64,000 nt of DNA from Bacteroidales bacterium (lineage in GTDB: Bacteria; Bacteroidota; Bacteroidia; Bacteroidales; JAAYJT01), in assembly GCA_014860575.1 (NCBI GenBank), contig JACZJK010000019.1:1-64000 (forward strand), in the 5' to 3' direction. Below the pieces are notes generated by a model that was not told the origin of the DNA, did not search any database, and saw only the letters and a list, made by a program, of their open reading frames with translations. Shown one piece after another: positions 9,292-18,212 of this stretch. The number at the start of each line of letters is the position of its first letter. The first letter of the stretch is position 1. A program made the position numbers and the translations under genes.

Positions 9292-10320
9292 TTACCCATT
9301 CAATAGTTTTTGAATTTCACTGCGATTGATTTTGCCGGTGGAAGTTTCAGGGAATTTTGCAAGAAAAATTATTTCGCGGGGTTTTTCGTAAGATCCCAGG
9401 TTTTCAGCGATGAAACCCGGCAAAGTTTCAAACTCTTCCGGAGTTGTCGTTTCTATCACCAAAACAAGCTTTTCCCCAAGTTTCCCGTCTGGCATTCCAG
9501 CAACGATGAAGCGTTCCTTGATTAGGCCTTCCAATTTTTTCTCAACTTGTTCCGGGAAGATTTTAATTCCTCCGCTGTTAATCACGTTGTCAGCCCGGCC
9601 CAACCAACGAAATTGTGTTGGACTGATGATTTCGACCAAATCGTTTGTGCTCACATCCTGATCATCGAGATGCGGGGCTTGTATGATCAGGCATTCTCTG
9701 CTGTCGGTGCTGATTTTAATTCCGGGCAAAACGCTGAAAAATTCACTTCGCTTGCTTCCATTTAGTTTTCTCAGGGCAATATGGGTAAGGGTTTCGGTCA
9801 TGCCATAGGTTTCGAAAATCTCGCCTGGCAGTTGCCGTAGTTCATCTTCAAGTTGCCGGCTCACAGGCGCTCCACCAATGATCAGCTTCTTAATTTGACT
9901 TAACTTCTTAAATGTTTCAGATTCCTTCAACGTTTCCTGTACCTGCATGGGTGTCATAGCTGCAAAATCTATATTGGATTCTGATGACACTTCCTTCAGC
10001 GGATGGGAGGAGGGTTTTACGGCCACCAGGTTGAGGCTAAGAACCAGAGCACGTACCAGCATCATTTTCCCGGCAACGAATTCCAAAGGCATGCATAACA
10101 AAGCAGTATCACCTTTCTTTAAGTCAAGAACCTGCCCGGTCAGTTGTGCAGACCGGATCATGGATTGCCGGCTCACCCAGATTTGTTTAGGTTTTCCCGT
10201 GGAACCAGAGGTTTGGAGGGCGAAATAATCCAGATCGGATTTCCATTGTTTGATGAAATCTTTTAGTGCAGGTGGAATTTGAAATCCGTCTGGGATTATT
10301 TGAATGTTTGATTCATTCAT
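9292..10320 (-). CDS. menE: o-Succinylbenzoate-CoA ligase
   Basis: AMP-forming ligase that converts o-succinylbenzoate to its CoA ester in menaquinone synthesis. Adenylate-forming motifs are visible: P-loop TSGSTGKPK (about residue 40), GGAPVS, ETYGMTET, the hinge GRADNVINSGG and the C-terminal Lys in STGKINR. At 342 residues it is short for the superfamily but near the usual size of Bacteroidota MenE. I place the start at the ATG at 10320 (MNESNIQ); the longer frame from 10332 begins with TTG. Last gene of the men cluster. Confidence 0.93.
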   Translation of the reverse strand: MNESNIQIIPDGFQIPPALKDFIKQWKSDLDYFALQTSGSTGKPKQIWVSRQSMIRSAQLTGQVLDLKKGDTALLCMPLEFVAGKMMLVRALVLSLNLVAVKPSSHPLKEVSSESNIDFAAMTPMQVQETLKESETFKKLSQIKKLIIGGAPVSRQLEDELRQLPGEIFETYGMTETLTHIALRKLNGSKRSEFFSVLPGIKISTDSRECLIIQAPHLDDQDVSTNDLVEIISPTQFRWLGRADNVINSGGIKIFPEQVEKKLEGLIKERFIVAGMPDGKLGEKLVLVIETTTPEEFETLPGFIAENLGSYEKPREIIFLAKFPETSTGKINRSEIQKLLNG

Positions 10321-10359
10321 TACTGTTTTCAATGACTTCCAACGACTGAACAGTCCACT

Positions 10360-10542
10360 TTATGTTAACCATTTTTTCAGATTTTCCTTTGCCTCTTCAG
10401 TGGAATATGTCTTTCCTTTTTGCGATTGTTCCAAACCTGTTTCTACCTTATTCAGCAGCACAATCCTGTCCAGCACATCGTCAATTGAAAATTTATCTGG
10501 CATTTCATTGATGCTTTGCAGCAGTTTTTCTTTTGTAATCAT
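10360..10542 (-). CDS. Small antitoxin-like protein, orphan
   Basis: A 60-residue acidic protein (MITKEKLLQSINEMPDKF and onward). It resembles small Bacteroidota proteins that often precede ParE/RelE toxin genes: an N-terminal helix, the pattern F-x-D-D-V-L-D-x-I-x-L-L, and a short charged tail ending KKWLT. No toxin gene follows, since the next gene on the strand is menE 40 bp away. Start taken as the ATG at 10542, not the TTG at 10557. Family assignment is by appearance only. Confidence 0.55.
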   Translation of the reverse strand: MITKEKLLQSINEMPDKFSIDDVLDRIVLLNKVETGLEQSQKGKTYSTEEAKENLKKWLT

Positions 10543-10602
10543 GTGATTTTTTTTCAAAGTTAGGTCAATTTTATGAATGGTGGATTAATTGTCAATCGAG
10601 GT

Positions 10603-11634
10603 TTAATACCGTTCCGGATCAAATTTTAGTATTCCGTGTTCAATAATTGATTTCGATGGGAAATTATTCACAAACAATTTCCCGGTTCCCAATCCATGAT
10701 GCATTGGGTTATTCAGGGTGTATGTCCATTGCGCGAGGGCGTTCAGGCCGATGTTGGATTCCAGCGCCGAAGTAATCCACCATCCAATGTTCAAGGTTTT
10801 TGCGGCATCAATCCATTCCTGTGTTTTTGCGAACCCCCCCAACATGGATGGCTTAAGCACAAGGTATTGGGGCTTGATGGTTTGCAGGAGATTAAATTTG
10901 CTGCGGTCAGAATCCGGTGCGAACAGTTCTTCGTCGAGGGCGATAGGCAAAGGTGTTTTATCACACAGAGCGGCCATTGCCGGCCAGTTTCCTGGTTTGA
11001 TGGGTTGTTCAATGGAATGCAGCTTGAAATCTGATAAGCGCTTTAGTTTCTCCAACGCTTCCGATGGTTCAAATGCACCGTTGGCATCCACACGCAGTTG
11101 AATTGCATCAGCATTGAATTTTTTTCTTATTGCTCTCAACAAATCAATCTCTTCCTCGAAATCCATTGCCCCGATTTTCATTTTTATGCAATCGAAACCT
11201 TCGTCAACGCGCTTTCTTATTTGTTGAAGCATATTTTCTTTCGAATCCATCCAGATCAAGCCATTGATCGGTATTCCCATGTTGTCTTCAGTAAATTCTG
11301 ATTTGTAGAGTAAACCGGAACCGCCCTGCCTTAAATCCTGCCACGCCATTTCAAGTCCGAAGCGGATAGATGGAAAGCGATCCAGTTGTGGGTCAGAAAA
11401 AGAAAGAAAATGCGCCGGGTTGGAGCATATTTTGTCCAGCATCGCTTCATAACCCTCGTTAGAGTCAGGACTTAGACCATTGATAATGCTACATTCTCCT
11501 GTTCCAATAATATCGGGGTTTGCCGTGTCAAACAGTTTGATAATCCAGGAGGTTTTTTCGGTTAGCACACCGCGGGACGTCCCGGCCGGGTAATTGAAAG
11601 TGAGGATATGCTTATGATAACTGGCGCTTAGCAT
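10603..11634 (-). CDS. menC: o-Succinylbenzoate synthase
   Basis: Enolase-superfamily dehydratase (343 residues) that turns SHCHC into o-succinylbenzoate. The barrel contains the expected catalytic set: KMKIG (general acid/base Lys), RVDANGAF (metal Asp), SIEQP (metal Glu), ALDEEL (metal Asp/Glu) and LVLKPSMLGG (second Lys). The N-terminal capping domain is present. It lies 22 bp after menA and belongs to the men operon. Confidence 0.94.
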   Translation of the reverse strand: MLSASYHKHILTFNYPAGTSRGVLTEKTSWIIKLFDTANPDIIGTGECSIINGLSPDSNEGYEAMLDKICSNPAHFLSFSDPQLDRFPSIRFGLEMAWQDLRQGGSGLLYKSEFTEDNMGIPINGLIWMDSKENMLQQIRKRVDEGFDCIKMKIGAMDFEEEIDLLRAIRKKFNADAIQLRVDANGAFEPSEALEKLKRLSDFKLHSIEQPIKPGNWPAMAALCDKTPLPIALDEELFAPDSDRSKFNLLQTIKPQYLVLKPSMLGGFAKTQEWIDAAKTLNIGWWITSALESNIGLNALAQWTYTLNNPMHHGLGTGKLFVNNFPSKSIIEHGILKFDPERY

Positions 11635-11656
11635 GGCTGAAGGTTCGAAAAAATAA

Positions 11657-12562
11657 TCAGAAAACCAGGCTCAGCCCGAAGATGATTGAAAATGCAAATG
11701 TGGTGAGGGCAAGGCGTTTCAGGTAGGGGTCAAGCTCGGCAGGAATGGTATGGTGGAACACATTGTAAACATTCATCCAGAAAAACGGGACCGTTATCAG
11801 GAAAAACATCTGGAACGGTGAACGGTAATTGATGATCATGTATAATAGGCCAAAAACAACCGAAGCGCTGATGAGCACAAGATGATAAATACGTGCTGCA
11901 CGAATTCCATGCCTCACCACCAGTGTATATTTACCCGAGCGGGCATCATTCTCACGGTCGCGCATGTTGTTGAGGTTCAACACTGCTACACTGAGAAATC
12001 CAACAGCAGCGGCAGGCAATAGCACTTCGGGCTCAAAACGGTTGGTGATCAGAAAATAGGTTCCCATCACACCCACCAGGCCAAAAAATACGAACACGAA
12101 TAAATCGCCGTAGCCGTAGTATCCATATGGCTTCCGGCCAACAGTATATTTAATGGCTGATACAATGGCCAATAAACCAAGTGCAAAAAAGAAAATTTTA
12201 CCTCCTGGAGCGGCTCCCTGCAAGCCCAGAAAAACCAAGGGTATTCCTGCTGCAAGCGACAAGATTGTGAAAATGATAATAGCAACCTTCATCTGGCCGG
12301 CGCTGATTTTACCGCTTTGCACAGCCCTTTTGGGCCCTACCCGGTTTTCATTATCCACACCGTGAGTTGAATCGCCATAATCGTTGGCAAGGTTTGAAAG
12401 TACCTGCAAGAAAAGAGTCGTGAGCAAAGCAAGAATGAAAACCGGCCAGTTTCTGGCCCCGTCAAAATATGCCAGGAAAGTGCCGAGTGAAACCGTTGAA
12501 AGCGCCAGCGGCAAGGTTCTTAACCTGAAAGCAGAAAGCCAGTATTTTATTTTATTTTCCAA
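11657..12562 (-). CDS. menA: 1,4-Dihydroxy-2-naphthoate polyprenyltransferase
   Basis: UbiA-family membrane prenyltransferase that joins the polyprenyl chain to DHNA to give demethylmenaquinone. Eight or nine membrane segments are visible. The first Asp-rich motif lies in NLANDYGDSTHGVD and the second in NLNNMRDRENDARSGK. The open frame reaches a GTG at 12652, but that extension is encoded by the attC-like repeat upstream. A TTG at 12562 (then ENKIKYWLSAFR) gives 301 residues, the usual size, and is my preferred start. The cassette described at 12576-13184 ends only 13 bp before this codon. Confidence 0.9.
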   Translation of the reverse strand: MENKIKYWLSAFRLRTLPLALSTVSLGTFLAYFDGARNWPVFILALLTTLFLQVLSNLANDYGDSTHGVDNENRVGPKRAVQSGKISAGQMKVAIIIFTILSLAAGIPLVFLGLQGAAPGGKIFFFALGLLAIVSAIKYTVGRKPYGYYGYGDLFVFVFFGLVGVMGTYFLITNRFEPEVLLPAAAVGFLSVAVLNLNNMRDRENDARSGKYTLVVRHGIRAARIYHLVLISASVVFGLLYMIINYRSPFQMFFLITVPFFWMNVYNVFHHTIPAELDPYLKRLALTTFAFSIIFGLSLVF

Positions 12563-12575
12563 CAGTGTATTTTTT

Positions 12576-12706
12576 AACGGTTTGCAGCTACATGAGGGTG
12601 GCGATTTCGGAGACGAAAACTGTTTGCCACCACTGTACTTATTACGAACCACAAAACTTCATTTAACCTCTGAACCGCCAATTTCTTGTAGGTGCTGTTA
12701 TAGGGC
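12576..12706 (-). repeat. attC-like imperfect palindrome (integron-type recombination site)
   Basis: Read on the minus strand, this 131-bp site starts with GCCCTATAAC and ends with AAACCGTT, which places AAC and GTT at the two outer ends as in attC sites. The arms at 12667-12691 and 12588-12612 match at 17 of 25 positions when folded (both start CTACA and share TGGCG), with unpaired bases as in attC hairpins. The stop codon of the upstream ORF lies inside the first core. The cores are not exact RYYYAAC/GTTRRRY matches. Confidence 0.6.
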
Positions 12707-13159
12707 GTTTTTCTTCTTGTCAATTCGTTTTAATTCTTTAGTTTCAATGTCATGAAATGTAATTGTCAGATCGTATGCGTTTGTGTCAAAGTATATTTCG
12801 TAAAATTTCAGTCCGTAAGTTTTTTCTAACTTTTTTAATTCGTCTGTGTCTTGCTTGAGTGTCCAGCCTGGATAAACAACTGCAAAATTTGCACCCCAAA
12901 TAAATCCTTCGGGATAGTCAGGTTCGTCTTGTCGGTCAAGGTCGAGAAGTCTATCGTCCATTGAAAAATTCTCTGGAGCAACTTTTACTTTGTAGTCAAC
13001 TTTGATACAGCCCTTTAAAATAAATTGAACTTCAGAGTCGAAGTCCATACCTGATAAATAACCTATAATTTCATAGTCACGGATGCATTCTAACATTCCG
13101 TGTCGGGTTATTGCTTGGTCAAACAAGTCGTATTCCTCTAACTTTTCTTTTATCGTCAT
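12698..13159 (-). CDS. Hypothetical cassette-borne protein
   Basis: A 153-residue acidic soluble protein of unknown function (MTIKEKLEEYDLFDQA and onward), rich in aromatic and Asp residues, with no signal peptide or membrane segment. The start ATG lies 15 bp inside a GTTATAGGGC core. The TAA stop is formed within the reverse-complement core GCCCTATAAC, so the gene fills the space between two inverted 10-bp cores, as in integron gene cassettes. It interrupts the men operon between menB and menA and has no link to menaquinone chemistry that I can see. Confidence 0.75.
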   Translation of the reverse strand: MTIKEKLEEYDLFDQAITRHGMLECIRDYEIIGYLSGMDFDSEVQFILKGCIKVDYKVKVAPENFSMDDRLLDLDRQDEPDYPEGFIWGANFAVVYPGWTLKQDTDELKKLEKTYGLKFYEIYFDTNAYDLTITFHDIETKELKRIDKKKNAL

Positions 13160-13174
13160 TGTCTGTCTTAAAAT

Positions 13175-13184
13175 GCCCTATAAC
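13175..13184 (-). repeat. Upstream core site of the cassette
   Basis: GTTATAGGGC on the minus strand, exactly the reverse complement of the core at 12697-12706 that overlaps the stop codon of the cassette ORF. The pair frames the gene as expected for a cassette boundary. Confidence 0.6.
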
Positions 13185-13268
13185 TTTTGTGGAACCTCAT
13201 CTTTGAATTTTGGATTTTGATCTTTGGATTTGGGTTTTAAAACTTGCGTCTCGTGTCTTGTCTCTTTT

Positions 13269-14093
13269 TCACGGAAACTTGGGATATTTCTGAAAATCCG
13301 GGTCCCGCTTCTCCAGAAATGCATTTTTCCCTTCCTGTGCTTCTTCGGTCAGGTAATACAGCAGGGTCGCGTTGCCAGCCAACTCCTGTATACCGATTTG
13401 TCCGTCAAGTTCGGCGTTAAAACTGTATTTCAGCATTCGTATGGCCAGTGGACTGCGTTTCATAATGGTTTTACACCAATCCACAACTTCGTCTTCCAGT
13501 TGCGCAAATGGCACAACTTTGTTTACCAATCCCATATCCAGGGCTTCTTTTGAGGAATACTGGCGACACAAGAACCAGATTTCACGGGCTTTTTTCTGGC
13601 CGACTATTCTTGCAAGGTATGACGAACCAAAACCTCCGTCAAAACTTCCAACTTTTGGCCCAACCTGCCCGAAAATGGCATTATCAGAGGCTACAGTCAT
13701 ATCGCAAACCACGTGCAGCACATGGCCACCACCGATGGCATAGCCATTCACCATTGCAATTACGGGTTTTGGCAACGAACGGATAAGTTTTTGCAAATCC
13801 AGTACATTCAGGCGTGGGATTCCATCTTTTCCGATATATCCGCCGTGGCCTTTTACATTTTGATCGCCGCCACTGCAGAAAGCTTTATCGCCTGCCCCGG
13901 TTATGACCACTACTCCAATGTCATTGTTATCGCGGCAGGTTTGCATAGCATCAATCATTTCCTTTACGGTATCGGGTGTAAAAGCATTGTGATACCTTGG
14001 GCGGTTGATAGTGATTCGGGCAATTCCGTCAAAGAAATCAAACAGGATTTCTTCGTAATCTTTCAGTTTTGTCCATTCTCGTTTGGTGGTCAT
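13269..14093 (-). CDS. menB: 1,4-Dihydroxy-2-naphthoyl-CoA synthase
   Basis: Crotonase-family enzyme (274 residues) that cyclises o-succinylbenzoyl-CoA. Visible features are the oxyanion-hole segments FCSGGDQ and [11 protein letters not shown], the active-site loop [14 protein letters not shown], and the C-terminal [13 protein letters not shown] typical of MenB. Its ATG overlaps the menD stop by 4 bp (ATGA), so the two are translationally coupled. The cassette follows about 85 bp downstream of its end. Confidence 0.97.
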   Translation of the reverse strand: MTTKREWTKLKDYEEILFDFFDGIARITINRPRYHNAFTPDTVKEMIDAMQTCRDNNDIGVVVITGAGDKAFCSGGDQNVKGHGGYIGKDGIPRLNVLDLQKLIRSLPKPVIAMVNGYAIGGGHVLHVVCDMTVASDNAIFGQVGPKVGSFDGGFGSSYLARIVGQKKAREIWFLCRQYSSKEALDMGLVNKVVPFAQLEDEVVDWCKTIMKRSPLAIRMLKYSFNAELDGQIGIQELAGNATLLYYLTEEAQEGKNAFLEKRDPDFQKYPKFP

Positions 14094-15778
14094 GACCTTA
14101 AATATTTAAAGTATTCTCTTAACACGGCAGCGCTTGTTTTGTTTGGGGTTTTGATCTCAAGTATCGCTGGTTTCCTGATATTTAAATCCAGGAAAGTTGG
14201 CAGGCAGGCTTTCAATCCACTTTCGTCGGAAGCAGCGTAATAATCAAGTCCAAACATACGTGCCAAATGTTGGATTTCGGGGATATATGGGGTTTCGATG
14301 AATTGCTCAAATTCGGGCATTGTACCAGGCCCTTCGATGATGCGGAAAATATTTCCCCCGCCATTGTTCATCACAATGATGCGCAGGTTAGGCGTTAGGA
14401 GCTGGTTCCATAGGGCATTAGAATCGTACATGAAAGCAACATCCCCAGTGATAAGAACCGTAAGCGCAGGGTTTGCCCAGGCTGCCCCGGCAGCGGTTGA
14501 CATGCACCCGTCAATGCCACTAACACCTCTGTTGCCAAAACAGTTTGTGCTATTGGGTGGATCGAATAATTGCAGGTATCGCACCGGAGTGCTGTTTCCA
14601 GCCTGGATCATCGTTCCTGCAGGAATATATTCCAGGATAATTTCAAATGCCTTGAGATCGGACCAGGTGCATTGACTGAGAAAGCTATTGTGTTTTTCAG
14701 TTCTTATTGCATGGCGTTCAGACCATAATGGGTGATAGCTTCCAGACGTCGGTTTTATCAATTGTATTAAATCACCGAAAAACGCACTTGCATTCATTGG
14801 AATACTGATACTGAGGCTCCGGAAAGCATCCATATGAAACCCCTCGGGTGATATGTGCCAATGGGCATTGGGTTTTTGCTTTTGCAGCCAGGCCTTCACC
14901 TTGCGGGAAACTATATTTCCACCCAGCGTAACAAGCAAGTCCGGTGTAAGATGATTTTCGGGTTCATTCTCAATTCCATCAACAAGCCGGTCAATATGCG
15001 GAAAGAATTTTTTATTGCTCAGGTTTGAAGTTGATTCAGTAAAAATCACGACACTTGGGTCTTCGGCTAATTTGGCCAAAAGTAGATTCAATTTATTATC
15101 TGGCGGCAATAAGCCTGTTATGATCAGTTTTGATCTGGCTTCATTCCATGACTCTGCAAGCCTTAACAAATCATCTTTTCCGGCTTGTGGTTGAACATTG
15201 AGAATTTGCATTAGCGGCACATCCAAAGGAAGGTTCTCATTTTCATTGTATAGCGGCTCACTTAATGGAATGTTGATATGCACTGGGCCGCATATCGGAT
15301 AAGTAGCAGCATCAATGGCTTCGTTGATCAATCGAGCGTTGAAACGCAGCGTAGTTTCGTTCCAGGGTTCGGAAGGGAGTTGTATACTTTTTCGAATACA
15401 ATTTGCGTACAATTCATGTTGACGGATGGTCTGCCCGTCGCCCTGGTCAATCCACTCGGGTGGACGGTCGGCAGTGAGGACAATAAGGGGGATTTGCTGG
15501 TAATAAGCTTCTGCAATAGCCGGGGCATAATTCAAAGCGGCAGTTCCCGAAGTGCAGGAAATGGCAACCGGCTTGCGTATTTGCTGTGCTATTCCCAAAG
15601 CAAAAAATGCTGCCGAGCGTTCATCAACAATGCTCAGGCATTCAATGCCTTCCTGCCTATTTAATGCGGCAATCACTGGTGCATTGCGCGAACCCGGGGA
15701 AACAACAGCTGTGCTGACACCTTTGGCAGCCAGTAGTCGTGCCAGTTGAATGAGCGATTCTTTGCCTTTGTAAAGCAT
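14090..15778 (-). CDS. menD: SEPHCHC synthase
   Basis: Thiamine-diphosphate enzyme (562 residues) for the first committed step of menaquinone synthesis, from isochorismate and 2-oxoglutarate. The N-terminal Pyr domain has SPGSRNAPV and the catalytic Glu in [12 protein letters not shown]. The C-terminal PP domain has NRGVSGIDG and the ThDP/Mg motif [14 protein letters not shown] to NNGGG. An upstream start at 15832 would lie within the -7 box and adds 18 residues from low-complexity spacer, so I choose the ATG at 15778. First gene of the men operon; menF is not in the window. Confidence 0.96.
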   Translation of the reverse strand: MLYKGKESLIQLARLLAAKGVSTAVVSPGSRNAPVIAALNRQEGIECLSIVDERSAAFFALGIAQQIRKPVAISCTSGTAALNYAPAIAEAYYQQIPLIVLTADRPPEWIDQGDGQTIRQHELYANCIRKSIQLPSEPWNETTLRFNARLINEAIDAATYPICGPVHINIPLSEPLYNENENLPLDVPLMQILNVQPQAGKDDLLRLAESWNEARSKLIITGLLPPDNKLNLLLAKLAEDPSVVIFTESTSNLSNKKFFPHIDRLVDGIENEPENHLTPDLLVTLGGNIVSRKVKAWLQKQKPNAHWHISPEGFHMDAFRSLSISIPMNASAFFGDLIQLIKPTSGSYHPLWSERHAIRTEKHNSFLSQCTWSDLKAFEIILEYIPAGTMIQAGNSTPVRYLQLFDPPNSTNCFGNRGVSGIDGCMSTAAGAAWANPALTVLITGDVAFMYDSNALWNQLLTPNLRIIVMNNGGGNIFRIIEGPGTMPEFEQFIETPYIPEIQHLARMFGLDYYAASDESGLKACLPTFLDLNIRKPAILEIKTPNKTSAAVLREYFKYLRS

Positions 15779-16058
15779 CGTAAATTGGAAAATTGAGAAA
15801 TTGAGAATTGAAAACTTACTGCCAATGCACAAAAGTAGGGAAATTCTTATTCTTCCTTGAAAGACAATTTTGCAGGCGCGAGATTTTTACGGGTCATACG
15901 AGGTCATACAGTTGTCATACGATGGTTATGCAGTTGTGATTCGTGGTCACACGGTTGTCATACAATTGTGAAGTAGTAGTCATGCAGTTGTATCAGCGCT
16001 TCTCATTTTCTCATCTTCTCACTCTCCCTTTTTCCATTACTCCCTTTCTACTTGTTTC
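15779..16058. other. Divergent intergenic region menD/tadA
   Basis: No gene fits here. The menD side holds A/T-rich words like AAATTGAGAATTGAAAAC and the -7 box. The rest is the second copy of the composite low-complexity element (see 15885-16090), which runs into the tadA promoter. Confidence 0.7.
15830..15837 (-). promoter_or_regulatory. -7 box for the men operon
   Basis: TACTTTTG on the minus strand (TAnnTTTG) 52 bp before the menD ATG at 15778. No TTG at normal spacing is seen. It rules against the longer menD frame from 15832. Confidence 0.45.
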
Positions 16059-16090
16059 TTGTCTCTTGTCTTTTGATTCTTTAGTTTTGC
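15885..16090. repeat. Composite low-complexity intergenic element, copy 2 (inverted)
   Basis: The reverse-complement arrangement of the element at 7203. First an array of GTCATACAGTT-like units with a period near 10-11 bp (15890-15993), then a CTCATTTTCTCATCTTCTC pyrimidine module (15999-16030), then CCATTACTCCC, then a CTTGTTTCTTGTCTCTTGTC module (16051-16070). The last module supplies the -33 TTG of the tadA promoter. Confidence 0.7.
16059..16089 (+). promoter_or_regulatory. Bacteroidota-type promoter of tadA
   Basis: TTG at 16059-16061, 20 bp spacer, then TAGTTTTG (TAnnTTTG) at 16082-16089, 18 bp before the tadA ATG. The upstream half lies in the repeated spacer element. Confidence 0.55.
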
Positions 16091-16107
16091 ACTTCAAACC
16101 GCAGGCA

Positions 16108-16554
16108 ATGGGATTAACTGTTTTTTCTGATGAAAGCTATATGAAGGAAGCATTAAAAGAGGCTCAGAAAGCTTTTGACCTTGATGAAGTTCCGGTGGGT
16201 GCGGTAATCGTTTGCGATAACCGGATCATAGCAAGAGCCCACAACCTTACTGAGCGCCTGAATGATGTAACCGCCCACGCCGAAATGCAGGCCATCACCG
16301 CTGCAGCGAATTTCCTTGGCGGGAAATATCTGAAAGACTGCAGCCTTTATGTGACCCTTGAACCATGTGTGATGTGTGCCGGAGCTATATTCTGGGCACA
16401 GGTTTCAAAGCTTGTATATGGTGCGAGTGATGAGAAACGGGGCTTCACAAAACTTGATAAAAGAATCATTCACCCCACTACAATAGTGCAGTCAGGTGTG
16501 ATGGAAGATATAAGCGCGCGCTTACTGAAAGAATTTTTCAGAAACAGGCGATAA
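16108..16554 (+). CDS. tadA: tRNA-specific adenosine deaminase
   Basis: Zinc-dependent deaminase (148 residues) that converts A34 of tRNA-Arg(ACG) to inosine. The cytidine-deaminase fold motifs are HAEMQAI (zinc His and catalytic Glu) and PCVMCAGAI (two zinc Cys). The frame is open for 55 codons upstream, but that part is encoded by low-complexity repeats. The ATG at 16108 (MGLTVFSDESYM) follows the promoter and gives the usual length; 16141 is an alternative. It converges with the TlpA-like gene 1 bp away. Confidence 0.95.
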   Translation: MGLTVFSDESYMKEALKEAQKAFDLDEVPVGAVIVCDNRIIARAHNLTERLNDVTAHAEMQAITAAANFLGGKYLKDCSLYVTLEPCVMCAGAIFWAQVSKLVYGASDEKRGFTKLDKRIIHPTTIVQSGVMEDISARLLKEFFRNRR

Positions 16555-16555
16555 T

Positions 16556-17668
16556 CTATTTTCCCTCAGAAAGGGAGCCAAAGATTTCTTCAAGCTTTTC
16601 GTGCAGTGCTTCTTCTCTGAGATTGCGGGCAATGATAACCCCGTTTTTGTCGAGTAGCACACTTGAAGGGATCGAATTGACTGCATACAAGGCAGCCGCT
16701 TCATTGCTCCATCCTGCAAGGTCGGATACGTGATGCCATGTGAGTTGGTCGTCATGGATAGCTTTGATCCAGCGGTCGCGGTCAGTATCAAGGGATACAC
16801 CAAGTACATCAAATCCTAAATGACTGAACTTCTGGTAAGCCGCTACAATATTCGGGTTTTCCTGCCTGCAGGGTCCACACCATGATGCCCAGAAATCAAC
16901 CAAAAGATATTTTCCCTGGAGGGATGAAAGGGCTACTGCATTTCCCGTTGAGTCGTTCATCATGAAATCCGGGGCCTGCTGACCAATTTGCACGTTCTTT
17001 AACTTGGTTACCCTGTCGTTCAGGTCGACTACATAGGTTGAGCCACTGATAGCCGGGTCGAATTTTGCAACAATCGCTTCGATATCGCTCAGCTCAAGAA
17101 TGTAAAGGTTACGCAATGCGATAAAAGCTGAGACAACCGAATTTGAATTTTCATGAATAAAACGAATTACATATTCGTTTTTATCGGTCTCAGTTGTGTC
17201 ATACTGTTGTCTGTATTCCTCCATCATTTCCGTATTGCCTTCTTTTTCTACTTCAGTATAATTTTTGTATATGGTGGCCAACTTTTCATCATAGCCTTTC
17301 ATATCATCCTGATAAGTTCGGTAAACATCCTGGCTTTGCGAACCAGTTACAGCTGGGTTGCTTAAATCATCAATAGTACCTTTAAGTTCAATTTCGCCGG
17401 GTTCAAGAAAGAAGGAGATTTGATTTTGCTGATTTTCAAGTTTGAGGTAAGCCAACATTGGCAAATCAATCTCACCTGAAAAAGTGAATTCACCATTTAC
17501 GGCCATCACAGAGTCGAGAGGAATAAACTTGCCTTTTTCGCGCTTAAGTATCTGAACCATACCTGATTCATAGCCTTCAATATCACCTTTAAGCGTATAA
17601 GCGTTTTCGTTTGTGCTGCATGCCATTAAGATGGCGGGCAGAAGCATCAGGAACCATTTTTTTTTCAT
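16556..17668 (-). CDS. TlpA/ResA-like thioredoxin lipoprotein with DUF4369-type N-domain
   Basis: A 370-residue lipoprotein (lipobox AILMAC at about residue 17). The N-terminal beta-rich domain (about 20-110) resembles DUF4369, followed by a helical linker. The C-terminal AhpC/TSA thioredoxin fold has the active site WASWCGPC (about residue 265) and a cis-Pro region (NSIPSSVLL). Such proteins act as extracytoplasmic thiol-disulfide oxidoreductases, some in c-type cytochrome maturation. No cytochrome genes are adjacent here, so the substrate is not known. Confidence 0.88.
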   Translation of the reverse strand: MKKKWFLMLLPAILMACSTNENAYTLKGDIEGYESGMVQILKREKGKFIPLDSVMAVNGEFTFSGEIDLPMLAYLKLENQQNQISFFLEPGEIELKGTIDDLSNPAVTGSQSQDVYRTYQDDMKGYDEKLATIYKNYTEVEKEGNTEMMEEYRQQYDTTETDKNEYVIRFIHENSNSVVSAFIALRNLYILELSDIEAIVAKFDPAISGSTYVVDLNDRVTKLKNVQIGQQAPDFMMNDSTGNAVALSSLQGKYLLVDFWASWCGPCRQENPNIVAAYQKFSHLGFDVLGVSLDTDRDRWIKAIHDDQLTWHHVSDLAGWSNEAAALYAVNSIPSSVLLDKNGVIIARNLREEALHEKLEEIFGSLSEGK

Positions 17669-17705
17669 TTTTTCCGGGTTTTAAATATTTAACAATATGG
17701 CAATA

Positions 17706-18212
17706 CTAATGTTTGGTGTAAAAAAGATATTGTGCAATGATAATCAATAACATTGTAAAGAGCATGCTGAGGCCTGAGCGCATGAGCGTTTGCAAGATTT
17801 CGCTAAAGCGGAAAACTTCAAGAAGGAAGAGGCTTGTGTGATGAATGAATACCAAAAGGAACGCATAGGTAAAAAAAGTCTGTAACCCCATTGATCCCAG
17901 CGATGGGTAACTGCCGGGGTCATATTCCTGTTTCTGGGTTAGCAGTCGTAAAACAGCCGGCCTGCTAAAAGCCATGAACACGGTTGCAGCCAGATGCATT
18001 CCCGGGGTGTTTGTAAAAATATCTATGGTGTAACCCAATATAAAGGACAATGCCAATAGCGCCCAACCGGGAATTTCGTACGGAAGCATCAAAACAAACA
18101 GCACATAAAGATAAGGATTGATATAACCTCCGAAGTGGATATTATTGAGTATAAACACCTGCAACGCAACCAGGATGATAAATCTCAACAGTATTTGAAG
18201 GCTCAGGTTCAT
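17706..18212 (-). CDS. mreD: Rod shape-determining protein MreD
   Basis: A 168-residue integral membrane protein with about five helices, part of the elongasome with MreB and MreC. The sequence is poorly conserved, as usual for MreD, and the assignment rests on topology and position. Its ATG overlaps the mreC stop by 4 bp. Confidence 0.85.
   Translation of the reverse strand: MNLSLQILLRFIILVALQVFILNNIHFGGYINPYLYVLFVLMLPYEIPGWALLALSFILGYTIDIFTNTPGMHLAATVFMAFSRPAVLRLLTQKQEYDPGSYPSLGSMGLQTFFTYAFLLVFIHHTSLFLLEVFRFSEILQTLMRSGLSMLFTMLLIIIAQYLFYTKH

Noticed and set aside
15943-16107. 55-codon N-terminal extension of tadA
   Set aside because: It is encoded by degenerate intergenic repeats and lies upstream of the likely transcription start.
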